Made by a program: the position numbers and the translations under genes
Origin: Haliscomenobacter hydrossis DSM 1100
GTDB lineage: Bacteria > Bacteroidota > Bacteroidia > Chitinophagales > Saprospiraceae
Length of the DNA stretch: 64,000 nucleotides
Direction: 5' to 3'
Assembly: GCF_000212735.1 (NCBI RefSeq)
Contig: NC_015510.1
Coordinates: 3,969,001 to 4,033,000 of the forward strand
Notes under the pieces: generated by a model
The model's input: only the letters and a program-made list of their open reading frames with translations
What the model was told of the DNA's origin: nothing
The model's database searches: none
Shown: positions 37,074 through 46,544 of the stretch, piece by piece
Numbering within the stretch: the first letter of the stretch is position 1
Layout of the letters: every line of letters starts with the position of its first letter

Positions 37074-38579
37074 ATGAAACACCTGCTAGCAGTCCTACTT
37101 TTACTTTCCAACGCTATCCTTTTTGCCCAAAAGCCCATGAATGTCATTTTCATCCTGGCCGATGATCACCGCTATGACGCCATGGGTTTTACCGGAAAAT
37201 TCCCCGGTTTAAAAACGCCGAACCTCGACCGCATGGCCCTGCAAGGCTGTCATGTGGAAAAAGCCTGTGTTGCCACCGCGCTTTGCTCGCCCAGTCGCGC
37301 CAGCATCCTCACCGGGCAATACCCCCATAAACATACTGTGGTAGACAATCAGGCACCAATTCCTCCGGGGCTGGTCTTTTTCCCGCAATTGCTACAAAAA
37401 AAAGGCTACAATACCGCCTTTTTGGGCAAATGGCACATGGGTGACGCCGACGATCAACCCCAACCCGGCTTTGATTATTGGTTGAGTTTTAAGGGGCAAG
37501 GCGTTTATTACAACCCCACTTTCAACATCAATGGCCAACAGGTGCCCCATAAAGACAGCGCTTATATCAGCGATTTGTTGACCGATTACGCAGTTGATTG
37601 GATCAAGGCGCAGCCCGCTAAAAAGCCCTTTTTCCTGTACCTCTCGCACAAAGGAGTACACGCGCTTTTTGAACCCGCCAAGCGCCATAAAGGCATGTAC
37701 AAGAACTTGAGGTTTACCCCGCCGCCTTCCATGTTCATGACCGCGCGGGATACCAGCAAGTACCTCGAACTGAAAAATAGCCGGATCAGTCCTGAGCTGA
37801 AACCCTTTGTAGAAAACCAGCGTGATCAGCCCAATTGGGTCTACGACCAGCGCCACAGTTGGCATGGGGTGGACTACATGTACCACGGCTACATCAGTTT
37901 TTACGAGTTCTACCAGCAGTACCTGGAAACCCTCATGGCGGTGGATGAAAGTGTAGGGCGGGTACTGGATTACGTAAGTTCCAGTGCTTTGGCCAACAAT
38001 ACCATGGTGATTTATATGGGGGACAATGGTTTCAGCTTTGGCGAACACGGCCTGATCGACAAACGCCACGCCTACGAGGAATCCATGCGCGTGCCCATGC
38101 TGATGTACGCGCCCAAACTCGTGCCTGCGGGCAGCAAGTTGACACAGGTGATTCAAAACATCGATTTGGCGCCCACCATTTTGGAGATGGCAGGCCTCAA
38201 AACGCCAACCTATATGCAGGGTAAATCTTTTTTACCTCTGCTGAAAGGTGAAAAAATAGCCTGGAAAGACCGGGCCTTTTACGAGTATTTTTGGGAATAT
38301 GATTTCCCGCAAACCCCGACCATGTTTGCGCTGCGTACCGACCGGTACAAGTACATTTACAACCACGGGGTATGGGGCATCAATGAATTGTACGATTTAC
38401 AAAACGATCCCCACGAAATGAACAACCTCATCCGCAGTACCGCCCACCAGGAGGTAGCCAGCCAAATGCGGACGGATATTTTTAACTGGTTGGAACAAAC
38501 CGGAGGTTTACAAATTCCATTGCGGCCAATGACGTCCGATCATAAACGCGGTGACCACAAATACAAAAACACCTACTAA
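37074..38579 (+). CDS. Secreted type I sulfatase
   Basis: A 501-residue sulfatase with signal peptide (MKHLLAVLLLLSNAILFAQ). Metal site VIFILADDHRYDAMGF, formylglycine cysteine Cys71 in LCSPSRASILTGQYPH, FLGKWHMGDADDQPQPGFDYW, and YMGDNGFSFGEHGL. The last motif, with GEHG, is typical of iduronate-2-sulfatase or heparan-type relatives, so the substrate may differ from those of the arylsulfatase-like paralogues. The stop is immediately followed by the next sulfatase's ATG, so they form an operon. Confidence 0.92.
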   Translation: MKHLLAVLLLLSNAILFAQKPMNVIFILADDHRYDAMGFTGKFPGLKTPNLDRMALQGCHVEKACVATALCSPSRASILTGQYPHKHTVVDNQAPIPPGLVFFPQLLQKKGYNTAFLGKWHMGDADDQPQPGFDYWLSFKGQGVYYNPTFNINGQQVPHKDSAYISDLLTDYAVDWIKAQPAKKPFFLYLSHKGVHALFEPAKRHKGMYKNLRFTPPPSMFMTARDTSKYLELKNSRISPELKPFVENQRDQPNWVYDQRHSWHGVDYMYHGYISFYEFYQQYLETLMAVDESVGRVLDYVSSSALANNTMVIYMGDNGFSFGEHGLIDKRHAYEESMRVPMLMYAPKLVPAGSKLTQVIQNIDLAPTILEMAGLKTPTYMQGKSFLPLLKGEKIAWKDRAFYEYFWEYDFPQTPTMFALRTDRYKYIYNHGVWGINELYDLQNDPHEMNNLIRSTAHQEVASQMRTDIFNWLEQTGGLQIPLRPMTSDHKRGDHKYKNTY

Positions 38580-40031
38580 ATGAGCAAGTTCTATTCCATG
38601 CTGTTACTCGCTTTATCCCTTTTTGTCGATGGCTGGAAAACACCCACAGCAAAGGAAAAACTGCCCAATATTGTCCTGATCTTTATGGATGACCTGGGCT
38701 ACGGGGATTTGAGTTGTTACGGTGCTTTGAACTACAAAACCCCGAACCTGGACAAACTTGCGGTGGAGGGCATCCGCTTTACCAATTTTCTGTCGGCGCA
38801 ACCGGTGTGTACCGCCTCACGGGTGGGTTTGCTCACGGGCTGTTACCCGAATCGATTGAGCATGTCCGGGGCTTTGTTTCCGGGAGCCAAGGTGGGCATC
38901 AACGCGAATGAAACTACCCTGGCGGAATTGTTCAAGCAAAAAAACTACACCACAGGTATTTTTGGCAAATGGCACCTGGGGGACAACCAGAAATTTTTGC
39001 CCTTACAACACGGTTTTGATGAATACTTCGGCATTCCTTTTTCCAACGACATGTGGCCGGTATGGTACGATGGCAAACCCGCCACTGCCGAACAAGCGGG
39101 CAAATTCCGCTTTCCCCCATTGGCTCTGATGGAAGGCAATACCAAAATTGAGGAGATCAGCACCTTGGAAAAGCAAGGGTTGTTGACCAAACGCCTTACC
39201 GAGCGGGCGGTATCTTTTATTCAAAAAAATAAAAAAAATCCTTTTTTCCTGTATTTACCTCATCCCATGCCGCACGTGCCCATTGAGGCTTCGCCAGCGT
39301 TTAAGGGCAAAAGCAAGCAGGGCATTTACGGCGACGTCATCATGGAAATAGATTGGTCGGTGGGGCAAATTATGCAGGCTTTAGCGGCCAATGGTTTGGA
39401 CAAAAATACCCTGGTGATCTTTACCAGTGACAATGGCCCCTGGTACAATTTTGGGAGCCACGCGGGTTCCAACGGCGGTTTTCGCGAAGGCAAAGGTACC
39501 TCTTTTGAAGGAGGATTTCGGGTTCCCTGCATCATGCGGTGGAAAGGGCGGGTGCCTGCGGGTGCGATTTGTAACCAGTTGTCTTCCACCATCGACATAC
39601 TGCCCACCCTTGCTGATTTGTGTCAGCTCAAATTGCCCGAGCACAAAATTGACGGCTTCAGCATGTTGCCCATCCTGAACGGCAATACCGAATACGAGGT
39701 TCGCAAAAACTTCTATTATTACTACTACCGCAATGACCTACAGGCCGTGCGCAGCGGGCATTGGAAACTAATTTTGCCCCACAAAGGCCGCTCCTACCTC
39801 AACCAATTGCCCGGAGAGAACGGCTTTCCTGGAGCTTCACCCGAGGACACCGTTTTCCCTATGGGGCTTTACGACCTGCGCCGCGATCCCGGTGAGGCAT
39901 ATGATGTGCAAAAAAAATACCCGGAGGTAGTGGAAGAATTGCTCAAACTGGCGGAAGCGGCTCGGGCAGATTTGGGGGATAATTTGACGAAACGGGTTGG
40001 CGCGAATGTGCGGGTGAGTGGGATTTATTGA
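38580..40031 (+). CDS. Secreted arylsulfatase, CxAxR type
   Basis: A 483-residue arylsulfatase A-like enzyme with a short signal peptide (MLLLALSLFVDG). Motifs: NIVLIFMDDLGYGDLSCYGA, Cys77 in VCTASRVGLLTG, FGKWHLGD and FTSDNGPWYNFGSHAGSNGGFREGKG. The signature is C-T-A-S-R, where alanine replaces the usual proline; this variant is accepted by formylglycine maturases. It is adjacent (0 bp) to the preceding sulfatase. Together they could remove sulfates at two positions on one glycan. Confidence 0.92.
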   Translation: MSKFYSMLLLALSLFVDGWKTPTAKEKLPNIVLIFMDDLGYGDLSCYGALNYKTPNLDKLAVEGIRFTNFLSAQPVCTASRVGLLTGCYPNRLSMSGALFPGAKVGINANETTLAELFKQKNYTTGIFGKWHLGDNQKFLPLQHGFDEYFGIPFSNDMWPVWYDGKPATAEQAGKFRFPPLALMEGNTKIEEISTLEKQGLLTKRLTERAVSFIQKNKKNPFFLYLPHPMPHVPIEASPAFKGKSKQGIYGDVIMEIDWSVGQIMQALAANGLDKNTLVIFTSDNGPWYNFGSHAGSNGGFREGKGTSFEGGFRVPCIMRWKGRVPAGAICNQLSSTIDILPTLADLCQLKLPEHKIDGFSMLPILNGNTEYEVRKNFYYYYYRNDLQAVRSGHWKLILPHKGRSYLNQLPGENGFPGASPEDTVFPMGLYDLRRDPGEAYDVQKKYPEVVEELLKLAEAARADLGDNLTKRVGANVRVSGIY

Positions 40032-40084
40032 CGATGAGGTGTTGGTTTTTAAAGGGGATCTGACTTTGGTGCGTGAGGAAATGT

Positions 40085-40690
40085 TCAAGCCAATTGTGCC
40101 AACTGCAATTTTCCTTCTTCCGTGGCAATCAAAGAAAGCTGCCATTTAAGGAGGTTGATATAGTGCTGAATGGTTTCTTTTGCCGAATCATTCTGTTGGT
40201 AAATGAAAGATTCATGTATCCAGGAGCGACCAAAAAAAGTCAAAAAAGCCAGAAACATTTTCTGATCGGGCTCCGATAAATGCAATAAACCTTTATTGCG
40301 CAGCCCGATCAGGATGTTCTGGAGTTGATGTACTCGTTTTTCATAGGTTTTTTTATACGCATACCGGTTCCTGAGCACATCCTCAAATTCCGTATTTCCA
40401 ATCAGCAGACCTCTGTAAGCAAATTGATTGGTAAACAGTCCCTCATATAAGGCAATAAAGGACAGTAATGAAGCCTCCTTTTGTCCATAAGCTTCCAAAC
40501 AAAAGTTGTTTCCTTCCGACATTTTTTCCATCAAAGCCAAAATAAGGTCCTCTTTTTTAGGAAAATGGTAAGACACGTTGCCTGGACTCATCTCTAAAGC
40601 TCGGGCTACGTCACGCACACCTACATTGTGAACTCCTTGATTGTTAAAGAGTTCAATTGATTTTTCTAATATTTTATCTTTGGTATTCAT
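40085..40690 (-). CDS. TetR-family transcription regulator
   Basis: A 201-residue one-component regulator. The N-terminal helix-turn-helix is KILEKSIELFNNQGVHNVGVRDVARALEMSPGNVSYHFPKKEDLILAL; the C-terminal helical domain is ligand-binding and dimerising. It is divergent from the cupin gene at 40772. The 82-bp gap holds two near-identical palindromes (40699-40711, 40731-40743), so it probably represses both itself and the cupin gene. The ligand is unknown. Confidence 0.9.
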   Translation of the reverse strand: MNTKDKILEKSIELFNNQGVHNVGVRDVARALEMSPGNVSYHFPKKEDLILALMEKMSEGNNFCLEAYGQKEASLLSFIALYEGLFTNQFAYRGLLIGNTEFEDVLRNRYAYKKTYEKRVHQLQNILIGLRNKGLLHLSEPDQKMFLAFLTFFGRSWIHESFIYQQNDSAKETIQHYINLLKWQLSLIATEEGKLQLAQLA

Positions 40691-40698
40691 GTTTTTTT

Positions 40699-40743
40699 AG
40701 CACAATGTACTAATTTTATTTGCATTAAATAGTACAATGTACT
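40699..40743. promoter_or_regulatory. Twin TetR operators
   Basis: AGCACAATGTACT (40699-40711) and AGTACAATGTACT (40731-40743) are 13-bp near-palindromes, 32 bp apart centre to centre (about three helical turns). Each is followed by AATTTT. They lie between divergent tetR and cupin genes and are the obvious binding sites for the repressor. Confidence 0.7.
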
Positions 40744-40771
40744 AATTTTGCTGCAAATAAAATCAACACCT

Positions 40772-41332
40772 ATGCAGTACCCTTTCAAATTGCCCCACAA
40801 AATTCAGAATTTCTCGGGCGAAGTTATTGTTTTTAAGGAACGCTTGATTGATCAGGATGGCATCGAAATGATGCTGATTGAAAATGAAGTAGCCCCAGGT
40901 AGCGGCCCTCCTTTTCACGTACACTTTTTGCAGGATGAATACCTCAAAGTTGTTTCAGGCACAATGGGTTATCAATTCAGCGGCGAGCGGGAAAAAATAG
41001 CCAACCCAGGTGAAGCTGCTTTATTTAAAAGAGGAGACGTACACCGCTTTTGGAATGCTGGAGATACGCCCTTGCGCTGTGAAGGTTGGGTAAAACCAGC
41101 CAATAGCCTTGATTTTTACCTGGCTGCCGTTTATGCCTCGATGGATAAAGTGGGCAAACATTCTGGCGATCCTTTTGACACCGCCTACCTGATTACTCGT
41201 TACCGGACTGAATATGATTTAATGGTTATCCCTGCTTTTGTAAAAAGAGTGGTGATGCCGATCATTGTTTCTATTGGGAAAATCCTGGGCAAGTACAAAC
41301 ATTTTGCTAGTGCTCCCGCTCCACTTAAATAA
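40772..41332 (+). CDS. Cupin-domain protein
   Basis: A 186-residue protein with a cupin barrel (about 20-125): PGSGPPFHVHFLQDEYLKVVSGTMGYQ gives the His-rich first metal motif and GDVHRFWNAGD the second. A C-terminal hydrophobic region (about 140-175) may contact the membrane. ATG 40772 is preferred over a TTG at 40748. Divergent from a TetR regulator with shared operators, so expression is probably inducible. Reaction unknown; such cupins are metal-binding dioxygenases, isomerases or sensors. Confidence 0.8.
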   Translation: MQYPFKLPHKIQNFSGEVIVFKERLIDQDGIEMMLIENEVAPGSGPPFHVHFLQDEYLKVVSGTMGYQFSGEREKIANPGEAALFKRGDVHRFWNAGDTPLRCEGWVKPANSLDFYLAAVYASMDKVGKHSGDPFDTAYLITRYRTEYDLMVIPAFVKRVVMPIIVSIGKILGKYKHFASAPAPLK

Positions 41333-41475
41333 ATCACACACCAACACCTAATTAGGGCTTATCACGGTTATTGCGGTATACTTGTATGCCGGGGCATTCA
41401 AATCTGGGGAGAAAATCCACTGATGAAAGAGTTGAAATAGTTTGAAAATCAAAGAATCGTTCACAAATCTAAACC

Positions 41476-41506
41476 CCTCCCCGAAGGTTCGAAACCTTCG
41501 GGGAGG
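41476..41506. terminator. GC-rich perfect hairpin
   Basis: Perfect 14-bp stem CCTCCCCGAAGGTT / AACCTTCGGGGAGG with a 3-nt loop. It lies in the 269-bp gap downstream of the cupin gene and likely ends transcription or belongs to a dispersed repeat family. No gene is seen in this gap. Confidence 0.6.
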
Positions 41507-41534
41507 TAAAGCAGCGAAACAGTGCTTAGTTAGC

Positions 41535-41590
41535 TAGACTTGAGGTAAGTTGATTATCAAGCAATTGATAATCAACTCGCCTTAAGTCTA
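41535..41590. terminator. 26-bp-arm hairpin between converging genes
   Basis: Arms of about 26 bp starting TAGACTTGAGG pair with a right arm ending CCTTAAGTCTA, with a few mismatches. It stands 11 bp from the pnkp stop and between the converging cupin and pnkp genes. Likely a bidirectional terminator or repeat element. Confidence 0.6.
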
Positions 41591-41601
41591 CTTAAATAGC
41601 T

Positions 41602-44211
41602 TTACAACCTCGGATCCACCTCCTCGCTCTCCAACGCCAGCACCCCGAACACACACTCATGCGTCCGACGCAGCGGCTCCTTGGCTACAAAACGCTCCAA
41701 AGCCTCTAGTCCTAGCGTAAACTCCCGGATGGCCAGCGACCGTTTGTGCCCCAGTCCCCGGCTTTTCAGCCGCTGGATTTGCTCCGGGTGATCGTATTCC
41801 GGGCCATAGATGATGCGCAGGTATTCCCGACCCCGGCATTTGATGGCGGGTTGGATCAGGCCTTCTTCGCTGCGCAGCAGGAATTGGCGCGGTTTGATCA
41901 CCATACCCTCCTGGCCGCGATTGGTAAGCTCCGTCCACCAACCGATGGCCGTTTGCACCGTGGTTTCATCCTCCAAATCGACCAGTTGATAAGGCGTGGC
42001 CAGGAGCAATTCAGGATCGGCAGCGCAAAATGTGGCGATCTCCTGCAAGTGCCAGAGGTGATCCTGCTCGCTGTGTACCCTGCCTTCGGTAGCCAGGATG
42101 TGGAAAGGTGCCAGCACCAAACCCTTGAGTCCCTCTACCGGGCGACAATAATTGCGGTACGCTTTCGTGTATTTCTCGATCGCCTCTCCACGAGCAGTGT
42201 AGCGGTTTTGCAGGGGTTCCAGTGGCAAATGACGTGGGGTCGCCTGTTCAAAAGCCGCTTGTAGCGCCGCCATCGAAGCCGTACCTGCGGCATGCAAACT
42301 CGCGTACTGGTTTTTGAGCAGTTCCTGCGCTTTGGCCGACCAGGGCATCAATTCAGAATCCAGACAAACCCAGTCGGTTTCATGTTTTTCCCAAAAACCA
42401 CTTTGGGTCAATGCCGCGTTGATGCGCTGCAAAAAGGCAGCTTCCAGGGCTTTGTCGTCAAAAAAAGCACGACCCGTGCGGGTGTAACAAACCCCCAGGG
42501 TAGCCTGAAACAGACCAAAACGGCGGGTAGCCACTTCCGGGGTCTGGCAAACGACCACGATTGCCCGTGAACCCATGTGTTTTTCCTCACAAATCAACTG
42601 CGTAACGCCCATTTTGCGGTAATACGCAAAACCCTCCTGCGGGTGTTCCAGCAAGTCGGGGAGCGCACTTGTTTCCGTAGGCGACATAGTGGGCGGCAGA
42701 TAAATCAACCACTTGGGATTGATGGCAAAACGCGACATCACCTCCAGCGCCGCAATGGCGTTTTCTTCTTTGATCAAAATCCGTTTTTCAAAGCGGGTTT
42801 CGATAAAACGACGGCCACTCACATCTTCCATGTCCAGCATGTCGTCGTGGGCGTGTTGGGCGCTCACACTCATGGTGGGCGTGGTACGCTGGATCGGGCG
42901 GCTCGGTTTGTAGTATTCTTGCAAAGCGAGCACGGTGACCAGCCTTTTTTCAGGGTAACGCAAGGCGGTTAGTCGACCACCAAACACACAACCTGTATCG
43001 ATGTCGATGGTATTGTTCAGCCACTCGGGATCGGGTACTGGGGTGTGTCCAAAAACCACCATGGCCTTACCTTTGTACTCGGCGGCCCAATTGTAGCGCA
43101 CAGGCAGGCCAAACTCGTCGATTTCACCCGTTGTTTCGCCATACAGACAAAACGAGCGTACGGCACCGCTGGCGCGTCCTTGCATGTCCTCGCGCAGGCC
43201 CGCGTGGGCAACAACCAATTTATGATCGTCAAACACCAGGTGACTGACCAGCTCATTTAAAAAGTTGCGCACTTCGTGTACAAACTCGATGGGTTCATCG
43301 GCCAATTGAGCCAGGGTTTCGGCCAGACCATGGCGTACGGTTACGTCTTTGCCTTGCAGTTTGCGCTGCAATTTATCGTCGTGGTTACCCGGCACACACC
43401 AGGCTTGCTGGTTTTTGACCATACTCATCACCAGGCGCAATACCTCCGGAGAATTAGGGCCGCGATCCACGAGATCGCCCACAAAAACGGCTTGTCGACC
43501 AGCAGGTGGGGTGACTTTGAAGCCAAAATCCAGCGTAGGGTCTTGCCGTTCGATGCGGTAGTCCATTTTTTCCAGGAGCAATTGTAGCTCGTCAAAGCAG
43601 CCGTGTACGTCACCGATGATGTCGAAGGGGCCGTGTACAGTAGAAAAATCGCTCCACAGTGGGGTGCGACGGAACTGTACGGCGGCGATTTCTTCCTCGC
43701 TGGCCAGAATATGGGTGTAGCGAAAGCCGTCTTTGCGCAAAAAGCTCAAGGAGCGTTGCAAATCGCGGCGCTGGTTGCGGATGACGTGGGATCCAAAGTC
43801 GCGATCGCTGCGTTGTTCATGGCGCTCCAGGAGTGTTTTTTCTGGTAAATTCAGCACGATGGCTACGGCCAAAACGTGGTATTGCTTGGCCAGGGCCAGC
43901 AGGCCTTTGCGGGCTTCGGGCTGTACGTTGGTGGCATCTACTACGGTGAGTTTGCCTTGTTTGAGGCGTTTGGCCACAATTAAGTGCAGCAGCTCAAAGG
44001 CATCGGCATTGACACCTTGCGCGTTTTCGTCATCGGCAATCAGGCCGCGGCAAAAGTCGGAGGAGACAATCTCGGTCGGGAGAAAGTGTTGCCGGGCAAA
44101 GGTTGATTTGCCGGAACTACTGGCGCCCATGAGCACAATAAGCGCCAGTTCGGGTATGTCGATTTGGCCGGGGATCGGCCTTGAGTTGGTTTGTGATTCG
44201 GGGTTTTTCAT
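41602..44211 (-). CDS. pnkp: Polynucleotide kinase-phosphatase-ligase (RNA repair)
   Basis: An 869-residue bacterial Pnkp, the end-healing and sealing enzyme of the Pnkp/Hen1 RNA repair system. N-terminal 5' kinase with P-loop GASSSGKST at 29-37. Central calcineurin-type 2',3' phosphatase (about 190-450) with GDVHGC, GDLVDRGPNS and GNHDDK. C-terminal ligase/adenylyltransferase domain with the nucleotidyl motif EEKHMGSRA (lysine near 543). All domains look intact and length matches the family. It repairs RNAs, mainly tRNAs, cut by ribotoxins. It follows hen1 by 226 bp containing a hairpin repeat. Confidence 0.95.
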   Translation of the reverse strand: MKNPESQTNSRPIPGQIDIPELALIVLMGASSSGKSTFARQHFLPTEIVSSDFCRGLIADDENAQGVNADAFELLHLIVAKRLKQGKLTVVDATNVQPEARKGLLALAKQYHVLAVAIVLNLPEKTLLERHEQRSDRDFGSHVIRNQRRDLQRSLSFLRKDGFRYTHILASEEEIAAVQFRRTPLWSDFSTVHGPFDIIGDVHGCFDELQLLLEKMDYRIERQDPTLDFGFKVTPPAGRQAVFVGDLVDRGPNSPEVLRLVMSMVKNQQAWCVPGNHDDKLQRKLQGKDVTVRHGLAETLAQLADEPIEFVHEVRNFLNELVSHLVFDDHKLVVAHAGLREDMQGRASGAVRSFCLYGETTGEIDEFGLPVRYNWAAEYKGKAMVVFGHTPVPDPEWLNNTIDIDTGCVFGGRLTALRYPEKRLVTVLALQEYYKPSRPIQRTTPTMSVSAQHAHDDMLDMEDVSGRRFIETRFEKRILIKEENAIAALEVMSRFAINPKWLIYLPPTMSPTETSALPDLLEHPQEGFAYYRKMGVTQLICEEKHMGSRAIVVVCQTPEVATRRFGLFQATLGVCYTRTGRAFFDDKALEAAFLQRINAALTQSGFWEKHETDWVCLDSELMPWSAKAQELLKNQYASLHAAGTASMAALQAAFEQATPRHLPLEPLQNRYTARGEAIEKYTKAYRNYCRPVEGLKGLVLAPFHILATEGRVHSEQDHLWHLQEIATFCAADPELLLATPYQLVDLEDETTVQTAIGWWTELTNRGQEGMVIKPRQFLLRSEEGLIQPAIKCRGREYLRIIYGPEYDHPEQIQRLKSRGLGHKRSLAIREFTLGLEALERFVAKEPLRRTHECVFGVLALESEEVDPRL

Positions 44212-44297
44212 ATAAGGATGTTGTTAAAATAAAATAATCAGAGAATATACAGTTCGTCATCCTGAATGCTGAAAAGGCCAAAAGCGAATCAAAAAAG

Positions 44298-44387
44298 TAA
44301 CACAAAGGCCACAAAGGAAAGCACAAAGTTCACTAGGACGAGCACTACTTGGTGGCCTTTGTGCTTTTCTTTGTGTCCCTTGTGTTA
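44298..44387. repeat. Word palindrome of CACAAAGG type, between hen1 and pnkp
   Basis: Left arm 44298-44328 (TAACACAAAGGCCACAAAGG...) pairs with 44357-44387. It is related in wording to the element at 4110-4210. It lies within a probable operon, so it may weaken transcription from hen1 into pnkp. Confidence 0.8.
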
Positions 44388-44437
44388 AAAAAAATGTCGC
44401 TTTTGAGGCCCTGAAAAATTCAGGATGTCCCATTTTA

Positions 44438-45832
44438 TCAATCCACACTGCACCGAAACACCGCCATCTGCGAAGCCGCACCAAACGCTGGGTCTTCCTC
44501 TCCAACGCCTTCAATGCTCGCGCCGTAACCAAATTTTTCCGAGACTTGATTCACCCATTCAGCGAACTCATGACGCGTCCATTCAAAGCGGTGGTCGCGG
44601 TGGCGCAATTTGTCTTCGGGCATGGCGTAATTGGCGTTGTACTCGCGGTTGGGGGTGGTGATCACTACCGTTTTGGGTCGGGCAAACTCAAACACTGCGC
44701 GTTCCAATGCGGGCAAACGCTCCAAATCCAGGTGCTCGATGACCTCAATCAATGCCGCTGCGTCGAAACCCACCAGGCGGCGGTCGCGGTAAGTCAGGGC
44801 GCTTTGTAGTAGTTCGATCCGCTCCTTTTGTTTGGGCGTCATTTCTTTCAGGTACAACCGGCGGGTAGCCACTTGCAAACTGTAAAACGACACATCCACA
44901 CCAACAATGCGGGTGAACTGCCCTTCGCGGAGCAACATTTTTAACAAACGCCCTTCGCCACAGCCTAGGTCGAGCACCGTTTTGGCACCCGAGGCTTTGA
45001 GGACGTCAAAAGCAGCGTTCAGGCGCTGTTGGTGCAGGTTGATGCGCTCTTCCTGCACTTCCTGAATCGTGAGATCGGGTTCGCTGACTGCTGGCTCTTC
45101 CTCTTCCAAAAAACGTCCCATGGCCAGTTTGGACAAGGAGGCATTGTTGTTCAAATAGCGGCGGATGATGAACTCGCGTTCAGGGTGATCTTTGAGCCAG
45201 GTTTCCCCTTTTTTTAACAAAACTTCAATGTCGCCGCTCGCTACGTAAAAATGCCGTTCGGCATCAAAGACGGGCAGCAATACGTACAAGTGCTGCAAAA
45301 GGGTTTGCAAAGGGATATTGTGCTTGAGGGTCAGGGCGAAATAATTGCTTTCGCCCCATTCGGGAAACTGTTCATCCAGGGTCAAACGTTCTGCGGTGAG
45401 GGAATAACCCAGGGGCTGAAAGATACGTTCCAACAGGCCTTGGCCACCTTTTACTTTGAGGACGGGTATTTTGGCTTCCAGGGCTAGGGGCTGATTGAGC
45501 CATTCGGGCTTGTCCTCACAACGGCCATTGAGCGCCGAGGAATAGACATTGGCAATGGCCGAGCTGGTGAAAGAAGAGGCCACATAGGGTCGGTCGTTCA
45601 CGTAATGCTGCAAAGAGCGGCTTTCACCGGGCACTTTGAGGCTGCGCACCAGTTCTACGGGGTCAATATCCAGCAGCAGCACTGCGGTACAACGTTCATC
45701 GCTGACTTCGGGAAAAAAGACATGGGCTTTCCCCCCGGCAGTGCTGAAGGTTTGCACCTTATCGGGGTGTTTGTGGAGCAGGTAGCCAAGGTTGGTGGCG
45801 GGGTGTTGGGTAGTGGTGATGGATAAAAACAT
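44438..45832 (-). CDS. hen1: 3'-terminal RNA ribose 2'-O-methyltransferase Hen1
   Basis: A 464-residue bacterial Hen1 that methylates the terminal 2'-OH of cleaved RNA before sealing, so the repaired site resists a second cut. The N-terminal half is the Hen1-specific domain that supports Pnkp ligase (HPATNLGYLLHKHPDKVQTF...). The C-terminal methyltransferase has the SAM motif VLDLGCGEGRLLKMLL and metal-binding residues in LIEVIEHLDL and RHRDHRFEW. Upstream, 43 bp away, is a CBS-domain gene; downstream is pnkp. Confidence 0.95.
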   Translation of the reverse strand: MFLSITTTQHPATNLGYLLHKHPDKVQTFSTAGGKAHVFFPEVSDERCTAVLLLDIDPVELVRSLKVPGESRSLQHYVNDRPYVASSFTSSAIANVYSSALNGRCEDKPEWLNQPLALEAKIPVLKVKGGQGLLERIFQPLGYSLTAERLTLDEQFPEWGESNYFALTLKHNIPLQTLLQHLYVLLPVFDAERHFYVASGDIEVLLKKGETWLKDHPEREFIIRRYLNNNASLSKLAMGRFLEEEEPAVSEPDLTIQEVQEERINLHQQRLNAAFDVLKASGAKTVLDLGCGEGRLLKMLLREGQFTRIVGVDVSFYSLQVATRRLYLKEMTPKQKERIELLQSALTYRDRRLVGFDAAALIEVIEHLDLERLPALERAVFEFARPKTVVITTPNREYNANYAMPEDKLRHRDHRFEWTRHEFAEWVNQVSEKFGYGASIEGVGEEDPAFGAASQMAVFRCSVD

Positions 45833-45875
45833 GGGTTATTCTGGGTTGAAAAAATTATTTGAGGATGTTTTTTGA

Positions 45876-46535
45876 TCAAACATTCAAATAACTCATCAAC
45901 CCCTGATAACGTTCCTTCAAGCTGTCCAAATATTCCGCCTCGTTGAAAGAAGCTTTGATTTCGTACTTAAAGCGCTCGAAGGTGGCCAGGATATTGTGGA
46001 TGTGTTGGAGGTTGACCTTTAGGGTGACGTCGATGCGCTCGGATTCGGGATAAGAGGTGATGAAAGAGCTGAGCAAGGTGGCACCTTCGGATTCCACAAT
46101 GCGCGAAATTTCGGTCATGGAATAATCGCGGCGACTCAGTTCCAGCACAATGATGCTGCCAGAGTCCGCAAATGAAACCGTGCGGGCAAAGTAGCGCAGA
46201 AGATCTTCGAGGGTGACTACACCCAGGTAATTGTTATCGGCATCTACAACGGGAACCACTGATAAATCCATATCCGCAACGAGGCGCATCACCTCGTAGA
46301 TGTGGTCGTCGTGGTGGACATACGGACGTTGCAAGGAGAGGCTATAAGAGCCAATCGGTTCGTTGATGTCAAAATTGAGCACATCATCTTCTGACAATAC
46401 GCCCAACAACTCGCGGTTGTTGACGATCGGAAGATGCCGCACATAAAACTCGCTCATCATCTCCAGGGCTACTTCTCCGGTGTCCGAAGTTTGTAGCGGA
46501 ATAATGGCTGTCGAAATCAACGTTTCTGCAATCAT
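45876..46535 (-). CDS. CBS-domain protein (AcuB-like)
   Basis: A 219-residue cytoplasmic protein with two CBS domains (about 1-135; LQTSDTGEVALEMMSEFYVRHLPIVNNRELLGVLSEDDV and VVPVVDADNNYLGVVTLEDLLRYF). A C-terminal ACT-like region follows (SIIVLELSRRDYSMTEISRIVESEGATLL). CBS pairs bind adenine nucleotides and usually gate another activity. It starts 9 bp after the TM2/TPR gene and ends 43 bp before hen1, so it may be in the RNA-repair operon, though a functional link is not known. Confidence 0.88.
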   Translation of the reverse strand: MIAETLISTAIIPLQTSDTGEVALEMMSEFYVRHLPIVNNRELLGVLSEDDVLNFDINEPIGSYSLSLQRPYVHHDDHIYEVMRLVADMDLSVVPVVDADNNYLGVVTLEDLLRYFARTVSFADSGSIIVLELSRRDYSMTEISRIVESEGATLLSSFITSYPESERIDVTLKVNLQHIHNILATFERFKYEIKASFNEAEYLDSLKERYQGLMSYLNV

Positions 46536-46544
46536 CGTCTTTAA

